This document shows positions 56,609-64,000 of a stretch of DNA of 64,000 nucleotides, piece by piece (positions within the stretch are counted from its first letter, which is position 1; each line of letters starts with the position of its first letter). The notes under the pieces were generated by a model, which was given only the letters and a program-made list of their open reading frames with translations, was not told where the DNA came from and ran no database searches. The translations under genes and the position numbers were made by a program. This DNA comes from Trichostrongylus colubriformis (lineage: Eukaryota; Nematoda; Chromadorea; Rhabditida; Trichostrongylidae), in contig OZ022256.1 in assembly GCA_963978905.1 (NCBI GenBank), forward strand, positions 8,539,501-8,603,500, given 5' to 3'.

Positions 56609-57342
56609 TGAACCCCATGCCCTGACGGATGCTCACGAAAGTGCCCGTGTGAGCATTTGTCGATCGCTGCTGCTCCGCCAGCATCGCAACGACTTTCTCG
56701 TCTATCTGGCTACGGGCGATGACAGCTGGGACATGTACGATACCAAAGCACTCCGCGCCTTTTGGCTGCTACATGACGCCGAGTAGTCAACGCAGCCCAT
56801 GTCCGACCCCATCCGATGAAGTTTCTACTCTGCTGCTTCTGGACGCGGAAGGAATGCTTTTCCAAGAGGTGCTGGCACAAGGCGAGACAGTACCCGCTTC
56901 CGTATAAAGCGCCTAGCTCCAGCAGATCGCCTCGCTATTCGAGAAAAGCGCCTGAAAAGATCCGCTGTCACCCTCCTTCATGATAACGCCTATCCATACG
57001 TCGCGAAGTGTACCCCAAGCTACAGGAGCGCGGCTGAGATGTCCTACCCCACCCTCCAGACATTGCCCCTTCTGACCATCACCTTACCCATCCTCTTGAA
57101 TCCTTCCTGGCCAAGAGAAAATTCGCTAATTGTGATATGCTTGTTAAGGCGATCGCTGACTTCTAAGACTCTCAGAACCCAGAGTTTTGGGAGGAGGGAA
57201 TCAACGATTTACCTATGAGGGGGCAGAGTGTTGTCGATAACAATGGTGAACACGTTGTTGCCTGATTGTTGTTGGTTGGAAGAAAAAATAATAAAAAGTG
57301 ATGATCGAAAAAATCCTACAAGACTTTTGGGACAACCTAATA

Positions 57343-59309
57343 TTTGCCAAGGGCCACATTCAAGTTCCCAGCAAAAAACGACAGTTCTGCCCAGATACAG
57401 TCTCCTACAAGTTACGTTCAACGAAGCTGGGGGTCTGGGGAAGCTGGGCTGCGAGCGCTCAAGTAGCAAAGATACGACGCTGATGTAGTCAGGGACGCAG
57501 AGCGAGCAGTAAATTGCGTGCGAGAATCTGAATTGCGCATTTCCCGCTGACAGTTGTTTGAATGTTAATTGGCAGGAGTTCGAACGATCTTCCGCTTTTT
57601 TGACTTCTGCATCAGAAAATAGGAAATTTTTGGTCCTTTTCTTGTTTCTGTTCATGTACTGCATCAATTGGAGTGATTTTGAAAGAAAGTTGGACCATTC
57701 CTTCAAGTACTGGTCTTCATCCAAACATTGGCTCCATACCTACGCCATAACCTGAACGGTAACGCAGTTTTGATCGTGATTGCTATTCGTCATCAACCAG
57801 CCTACTCGGGCAAAAGTCTACAAAAGAATTCAGTTAGCTGGGCCTCGGAGTAGAAAAATGCGCAGCTGGAGCTTCTAACAAGAGAACAACCGTCGACACT
57901 CGCCGACGTTGCTCCACTGCCTTTCTTTTGCCGACGCATTCTATTTCTTTATATTCATTATATTCATCACTCTCTTGCCTTTTGTTACTCTTTCCTTTTT
58001 CACTTTATTCTTGCTTGTCATCTCTTATTTTTGCCATTTACATTGGTCGCCTAACTATTCAAATGCGTGCTTTAATTTCACATTTATCGCATAAATGTTC
58101 AGTTATTTCGCATTTGATATTTTTTGATTTTCCCTCTCTAATTAATTTTGAGGTCACAATAAAGGCTCTGTTAAGTTCGTCGTTGGTGGTATGCAAGTGA
58201 AGTGGTGCTACAATAACCGCGAGGCATGGGCTAATTATCGCAACAAGTTATTTTAAACGGCCATACCCTGCATGTACGATCTCCATTCTTGAAAAAAATT
58301 TGTCCACACTCTTTGAGAAATGGTAAGCGATACGACGAGATCAGATGGGTATGGTGGAACCCGTGAAGTTCAGTAGGCCGCTTATTAATTTTTTAGGTTT
58401 GTTGCTCGTTATCGTGAAGAGAAATGGGCTCCATTTCATTCGCCACTACTGAGCTCATGGTCTGCGGATTGCATCTCGCGAGCTCCTCACGGTACTTTGC
58501 CACGGACGGACATAATACTACCGCCATTTCGCATTTTGATCGTTTGTGTGCCACAGAAGAAGAGAGGGATATGATGTAGTAGAGCAATCCTCATGGATTC
58601 ACTTTCCACGTCTCAGCAAGGTGCCTGTGTGCATTGCGGCAACCGCAAGCCACCTTCTTCCCATACCGTAAACCGAAACTGCCCTCCTCTCGGTGTCTTT
58701 GATGCACCACTCTTACGCTCCAAAGATGTTCACGAATTAGCTGACAATGTCACTCAACATCAAGAATTCTTTTTAATGTTTCCTCCACTGAAATGCAAAG
58801 GGAAAATGCGATAATGACATAGCCTAAAGCGATTAACGAGTGCGAAATATTTCGTCCACATGTTTCATTGTCAGGTTCACCTTTTGCGTAAGTTCGGGAA
58901 AATTCTTAAAAAGAATATGACTGCCCGGCTTTAATTACTGGAGCATAAAGCGTTGGCAGTTACCAGGCATTAGTATTAACGAAAACTATGCTAACTGGTC
59001 GATGGCTCCAATGTGGCTTAAATCAATTTCCTGAGGTCAAGAAGGCTATATGAGGTGCAATTGGCGGTCAAAAGCGTGCTGTGAGCTTCCGTTGGCTATG
59101 CATTCAACGATGTTTCTCCAAGATGAGGAAGCTGGAAACCTCTTTGTTTGATTAAAGGAGGTTTCTTTGCACGGTTATCCGACAATATGGCACAGGCTGA
59201 GGCAGAATGCAACTGTGCTACCAAATCTGTGTCCGGCTCGGAATGTAATCATAACAGAACTTTTTGAAGACAAGCTACCTCTCGTGTATTCTCAAGTTCT
59301 TCTATGCAG
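57343..59309. other. Unit 2 sequence between the mariner nest and receptor B
   Basis: The first 400 bp match 19396-19860 of unit 1. About 57765-58900 has no clear counterpart in unit 1, is pyrimidine-rich near 57910-58120, and includes a 73-codon frame at 58593-58814 (with CVHCGNRKPP) of no known family. The first exon of receptor B is not found here and appears deleted. The empty site for the unit 1 solo LTR is near 59160. Confidence 0.5.
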
Positions 59310-60736
59310 GCGTTGCTGATGTCACCTAAATCGTTTTGTTTCCTTGGACTGAACCGTGAATTGCATCTGGGCGAAGAATAAAAACGGCTTGTTTTGGTCA
59401 TCTGCTACTTTCATCAATATGACAAAGTTAGAGGATTTGAAAATTTGATTATAACCGGACTGATAGAATCATAGGCGAGCTACATGGTGGTTGAAGGGCA
59501 AAGCTTCTTGATCTTTTAATAGTGAAAAATATCGGAGTTCCCGATGTTGCATGTGGATGGAAAGCGTAAAGCACAAGCGACGACCAAGATAAAGCCTGCT
59601 CTCTAGCCAGAACACAACGGGACGCTGAGAAGTTTCTTTTCAAACATTTTCAGATATGGACCAGAAAAAAATGTGTGGATCATCGTAGTAGTTCAGTATG
59701 TGGTGGCTCTCAGTGCATGTATCCATTTGAGGAGATTGGATTTGGTTTATATTCGGAATTCCTACGGAACATTAACCTTTAAGAGACTGGAGAAACAGAC
59801 GGACATGGTCAGTTTCTCTTGAACATTTTGAAGAAATTTCTGTTATCAGTTAATGAAAGAAAACAGCCTCTGCAAGTCTATCTTATACGAAAATTTAGCA
59901 GCTCACGTGAATTTCAATCATAATTTTTTGACATGACGATTTCAGATTGCGAGGTGCATTTATGCTGCATTCCTTATGGTCTACGCTTTTGTGAGTACTG
60001 GCATAACCTTGAGAATGTTTTTCGTGGCGAAAAAATCGCTGTCGAGTTATGGATCAGAACGTAAGCTTCGCGAAAAGGTTAGAGAGCTTCTCCAAAGCAC
60101 TCGACTCGATTAGCCAACGATAAGTTTCTCAAGATCACCAGATAGCCTATGGGTTATCGCAGTTGAAAGTAAAACCAGACGTGTTAAGCAGCTGTCATTG
60201 GAAAGAAACGTAATTAGATCAGGCAAAAAAAATTTCCGCCGTTTTACTCATCGACTATTTCGCCTTAATTTTACAACCGGAAATCCCACGACTTATAGGG
60301 TTGTTTTGGCTTGCAGAGAAAAAACTTGCTCTTTTGCTCAGTAAAACCTAGCACTATATCAAACCTTAACTCGGCTCTAATTCCAGATCAAAAGAACCAG
60401 GGAAGGCGAAAATAAAGAAGAATGACAGTCACGTGTATGCCAACCGCGTCCCAGGTAAACAGTCTTGTGCAGCCTCCCAGCGAAGTTACGGAACACCGGC
60501 TTCGATCAGACTACTTTCGAAGAGCATGTCTTTGTAATAAATACCTACCAAATGGAGCTATTCGAAACTACGCAAACGTGGGTTTAGACAGACCTCGTAA
60601 CACTTCTATTAAGAGTATGCTGATGTACACAATGATTGTATTCATTTCTACCATGCTGATGTGCTCATTGCAAATTACACTTGAGATCGCTGTCTTTATT
60701 GGCAACGACAGAATCTTAATATCGGCACTTATGCAG
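59310..60736 (+). pseudogene. Receptor B, unit 2: decayed 7TM chemoreceptor
   Basis: Remnants of four exons align with receptor B of unit 1. 59310-59426 (TM2-TM3) has lost 83 bases and has stops after ADVT and in GEE-stop. 59654-59807 (TM4) has one extra A in a run of seven, shifting the frame. 59946-60077 (TM5) is still open (132 bases), with RCIYAAFLMVYAFV. 60592-60736 (TM6) has lost two bases near its start, giving an immediate stop, but SMLMYTMIVFISTMLM remains readable. The TM1 exon is absent. Most splice sites remain GT-AG. It cannot encode a receptor. Confidence 0.8.
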
Positions 60737-61197
60737 GTCAGCCTGTTTTTCAGACTTCTCAAAGTAAGATACAAGTAGAACTAGAACTACAACTAGAACT
60801 AGAAGATACAAGATACAACTAGAGTAAGATACAACTTGAATAAAGCTCTGTGCTCACTGAAAGCTATCGCACGGTTCCAAGGCACATTCATTGTAATCTT
60901 GGTCAAATAGCTAGCATGTGAAGATGGACGCAGGAAAAATAGCTTAAAGGTACACTTCGCGGTAAATTGTAATCGCTATCGTGTCCACTGCTGAAAGTGG
61001 GGCTCCTTATCCACTCTTCAGAGAAACTACGATCAAAAACCCATGGCAACATTGTGAACGAGGTCCTCTGACCACAGACCTTGTACGAGAACTGTAGTCT
61101 GGCGGGGAGACTTTACTTAATGGTACTACTAACAATTCGAAGATATAACTTGAATCGCTCCGTTGACATTGCCTCAACCATAAGCACTTCTAGCTTA
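60737..61197. other. Unit 2 sequence downstream of receptor B
   Basis: It contains a low-complexity tract built from AACTAGAACTA and GATACAA words (about 60770-60840) at the place where unit 1 carries the Tc1-like element. Otherwise collinear with 27498-27760. No gene was recognised. Confidence 0.5.
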
Positions 61198-61872
61198 CGC
61201 AGGTCACTATTTATATTTCGGGAATAGGCAATACTGTTATCATGGGAGTAAATCTTATGGTTTCATCGTAAAGTTCGCCTTCTTTTGACTATACCCCATC
61301 ATTCAATTTGCCGTACGGCGCTTTTTGTTTATTTTACATTCATCTGAAAAATTTTGTTTTTTTCAGGAAATGAAGATGAAATTTTCAAAAATTTTGAAAA
61401 AATTTGGCAATGAAGCTCCATCAAAGACCACAGTGTATCGTTGGCGTAGGGAACTCATTCGTTGTCGTAGTCCGCTGTCCGACGAGATTCATGAAGGATG
61501 TCCGAAATTAGCACTTGTTTAAGAAAACATCGATGCTGTGTGCAATATGATTAAGCAAGATCGCCAATTCACCCATCCTAAGATTGAGGCACTCTTAAAG
61601 ATTATTCCCTCCAACAAACATTCAATTTTACTTGAACACATGGATTTGCAGAGAATATTTTTCCGTTAAAACCCACATAATTTGACAAACTCACCAAGAA
61701 AGGCTTGTGTCGACGAAATTTTCAAAAATTTATAAAATGAACCAATAGCGCCGTGCGACAAATTGGATGATGGGGTCCATGGTTAAAAGAGGCAAACTTT
61801 ACGATGGTATAATCAGATTTACTCCCATGATAAAAGTATTGCCTATTCCCGAAATATAAATAGTGACCCACG
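61198..61872 (+). mobile_element. 675 bp mariner derivative with long inverted ends
   Basis: TA at 61196-61197 and 61873-61874 flank inverted ends of 120 bp or more (GGTCACTATTTATATTTCGG at left, its complement at right). Unit 1 has the uninterrupted site near 27765. The plus frame 61325-61522 and its continuation encode only the N-terminal half of a mariner-type transposase: SKTTVYRWRRELI (helix-turn-helix), IKQDRQFTHPKIEALL (second helix-turn-helix), and PHNLTNSPRKACVDE (linker, usually W-P-H-x-L). The catalytic domain is missing. Confidence 0.85.
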
Positions 61873-62480
61873 TATCTCATCTTATCGAAACAGCTGACGC
61901 AAGCAGCTCGAAAAGCACCGTCCATTGCCAAGTGTGGTCGTAGTAGGTGAGCAGGATTGCAGAGGATTCGAGCGGGTTTGACGCCTTGAGTTGTATGTAG
62001 TGGCAGCACAAAAAAAGTGAGACCTGGACAGACCCCTGTATTTTCTGCCCCAGCGAGTTATGCAGCCGATCTGATTATCGCGGAGTGTGCCTTCGAACGG
62101 CAGAAACTGGGTTGTCCTATATTTGACTCCTGCTATCGGGTGGTTCATTTATGAGATTAACGAGAAGACCGGACAGAGAGGCCGAGTACGACACACGGGA
62201 GGAGAGCGACAAGCTAGAGTTACAAGAGAACCGCTTGGTTTCTGCTGCTCCTGCTATCCACATCCAATGATCAACTTCTTGCATAGAAAAAGCTCTGCGG
62301 ATCAAGTGCAAAATAGGAAATGCGGCGTCCTTGATAGGTCATAGCCGGGCACATCTGGGGGTATTATAAAAAATAAAGGATAGAAGGATAAAGTCTGGGC
62401 TTTATCTTTCCCTTACCAGGATGCGCCGCTCATTGCGTTCTATGCAAGATGGTGGTGTAAAGTAAATGCTGTTCGGCCTA

Positions 62481-62515
62481 TACAATGACTTACGGGTTAG
62501 CCGTAAGTCATTGTA
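62481..62515. repeat. Perfect hairpin, 15 bp stem and 5-base loop
   Basis: TACAATGACTTACGG, loop GTTAG, then CCGTAAGTCATTGTA. Units 1 and 2 do not have the second arm, so it arose in unit 3 by a short inverted duplication. Confidence 0.9.
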
Positions 62516-64000
62516 CAACAAGTCTGGTACAAGTTACCCGAGGGTGTGGTATCAATTCATGGACTCTTAAGTAATGGAAGGCTTGGTTAGTCTGAGTGGG
62601 CGTTGAGGCGGGATTTGCGCACCATGAGCGTGAGAGTGCGCCTCTGTCCCTACTTCACCTCCGCCAGTAAAAATGAAAAATGGGGCAAATAAAATATCTC
62701 AAATACAAGCAATTCTAGCGTGGATGTTTATTTGGACTTGCATGAAAATCATTATATTAACAGATTTTCTGGGCGAATTTTTTGACACATCATGGTCAGC
62801 ATCCCACCCTTTTCACTACTTCCACTATCTTCCGACCTTCAAACCGGAGTTTTGAACTTTTCTGTATCAAAAAACTTGAAAATAATGCAACTGTGTCCAT
62901 TTCCTAGAGCACTAGCCTGCCTCGTAAAATATCGAATCAAAGTATTTTTCACTTAGCTACCTGTTCGTAAATGAATGTTTGCAATAAAGTGGCTATTTTA
63001 GTGAGTTATACACTATCTCCTTTGTCACGTCCTCAACATACGAGAACCAACTGCTGTGTAGCCATAGGCCCAATTTTCGCGCGACCTCTCGCGGTGACTA
63101 TGAGTTGTTCTTGCTCGTGTGCAATCCCTTTGAAGTGTTATGCCTGCAGTGATTATTCATGTATTGGGATCGTTATCATGCTAATTTTACTGTTTTTTTC
63201 CTTGTTATGCTACTATTGTCTATTTATTCACAGGAGTCTGTTTCTACATTGTTCAAAGTATTTCGATTGGTTCTTCTGTTTGAAGTATTTAAAGCGTTAT
63301 GTGTTTAAAGTATTTTTGTATATTTTAGGGGATATCGCAGTGAGGAAGCATCCTACTATGAATGCTGGTTTTACCTAAGTTTAAATGGGGAGGATTCTGT
63401 TTCCTTGTTGAAGCTTAGGCGAAAATATACGCTTGAGAATAATCACCTTAGAGATTCTTAAGTGTGCAGCTCTTCAAAAGATGCCCCATTCATTGCGACA
63501 GCACCATATCCCACTCTATTTGGAGTATTCGAGTATCATTTTTAAAGTACTGCTACAGTGCGAGCCCATTACGTTCTGAGTGGAATGGATTGGTGTTGCG
63601 GTGGTCCTTCAGAACCGACTACGGCAACTCCCACAGGTGGCGCCGCCACTGAGAAGCCGCGAAGCGAAAGTTCGGCATAACGATTTACATCCAGAGCCAA
63701 CGGAACCACTATAAACCGCTTATTCTTAGCCATGGAAAGGAAGGGTCTGCTGAAATGATCGTAGCATACCTTTTACCGTTATTCAAAGATTTTACCTATA
63801 AAGTTATATCTAACTGAGTTCGACCTATTTATTATGGAAAAACACTATGCGTATACATGCTCGCGTCATCGATTGTGTTGACGGTCACAGATAAAATGTA
63901 TTGCCTGATGAAGTTTCAGCTCGGAGACTTATTTAGGGGTCAGCAGAAGCTAAAATTCTAATGTGAAAGGACCGAATTTCATACAACGACCGTATCAAAT
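62516..64000. other. Non-coding start of unit 3
   Basis: Collinear with about 545-1560 and 28580-31560 (minus insertions). The frame at 62971-63378 (135 codons) is not conserved in the other two units and is probably chance. Nothing else was recognised. Confidence 0.5.

Larger units (their letters stand above)
48039..57340 (+). mobile_element. Mariner transposon split by a BEL/Pao insertion
   Basis: The termini TTAGGTTGTCCCAAAGGTCT (48039) and its complement ending GGGACAACCTAA (57340) are flanked by TA at 48037-48038 and 57341-57342; unit 1 has the empty site at 19394. Without the 8.06 kb BEL/Pao insert and its 5 bp duplication, the mariner is about 1.24 kb, normal for the family. Transposase remains lie at 56261-57130: a helix-turn-helix region (GTVRRWIISFSNGEIDMEDK), then FLVYLATGDDSWDMYD (first catalytic Asp region), TLLHDNAYPYVAKCT (second), and HPPDIAPSDHHL (third, in another frame). 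Stops and frameshifts make it non-functional. Confidence 0.9.
28045..62126. repeat. Tandem segmental duplication, unit 2 (complete)
   Basis: This is the full second unit. It is about 6 kb longer than unit 1, mainly because it carries the nested mariner plus BEL/Pao insertion (9.3 kb), a foldback element, two further mariners and Penelope-like fragments, while it lacks the 3.3 kb block, the solo LTR, the Tc1-like element and the RTE-like fragments of unit 1. Receptor A is intact here and receptor B is degenerate. Confidence 0.9.
62127..64000. repeat. Tandem segmental duplication, unit 3 (first 1.9 kb only)
   Basis: The last 1.9 kb aligns to the start of units 1 and 2, including the stretch matching 780-1030 and 29750-30000. 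It lacks both the Penelope-like and the mariner insertion found at the matching places in unit 2, which identifies those as insertions. No coding exon is recognised here: in the other units receptor A exons begin farther right than this fragment reaches. A 15 bp perfect hairpin at 62481-62515 is specific to this unit. Confidence 0.85.

Overview
The window reads as nuclear DNA of a nematode, most likely a repeat-rich parasitic clade such as the strongylids. Three things point there: a near-perfect copy of the nematode spliced leader SL1, seven-transmembrane chemoreceptor genes of the nematode Srg/Srv type split into short phase-conserved exons, and a mix of BEL/Pao, mariner, Tc1-like, RTE-like and Penelope-like elements. 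No rRNA or tRNA gene, CRISPR array or bacterial gene organisation was recognised. Genus and species cannot be fixed from the sequence alone.

The large-scale structure is a tandem segmental duplication. The sequence starting at base 1 begins again near 28045 and again near 62127, so the window holds one unit of about 28 kb, a second of about 34 kb and the first 1.9 kb of a third. Copies are clearly alignable by eye but diverged. Most of the length difference is transposable elements that sit in one copy and are absent, often with a readable empty site, in another. The insertions therefore postdate the duplication.

Each full unit carries two related chemoreceptor genes on opposite strands. Receptor A lies on the minus strand near the left end (1903-6972 in unit 1, 31822-38319 in unit 2). 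Receptor B lies on the plus strand near the right end (22648-25527 in unit 1, 59310-60736 in unit 2). A and B share exon lengths (200, 153 and 135 bp). Decay is reciprocal: A is broken in unit 1 but gives a complete 308-codon reading in unit 2, while B is open over its first five exons in unit 1 and badly broken in unit 2.

Unit 1 also contains a Penelope-like remnant (about 4868-6033), a 3.3 kb unit-specific block (about 11993-15310), an RTE-like endonuclease fragment (16476-17440), a 124 bp MITE, an RTE-like 3' remnant on the minus strand (about 19890-20770), a 681 bp solo LTR in intron 1 of receptor B, and a Tc1-like element (25580-27495). Unit 2 contains Penelope-like remnants (28770-29652 and 45706-45958), three mariner elements (30138-30919, 48039-57340, 61198-61872), a 150 bp LTR-like insert, a 1.2 kb foldback element (46140-47332) and, nested inside the second mariner, a complete BEL/Pao LTR retrotransposon (48110-56167).

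The BEL/Pao element is the centrepiece. Its two 312 bp LTRs are identical, it has a perfect 5 bp target duplication, and it encodes a 1778-codon gag-protease-RT-RNase H-integrase frame. An A7 slippery heptamer precedes a second 631-codon frame in the -1 register, which carries the integrase tail and then an unusual 3' region ending in a second gag-like cysteine/histidine module. Each LTR contains 21 of the 22 bases of the SL1 leader followed directly by GT, near the expected transcription start. This is the strongest candidate for an undescribed biological arrangement in the window.
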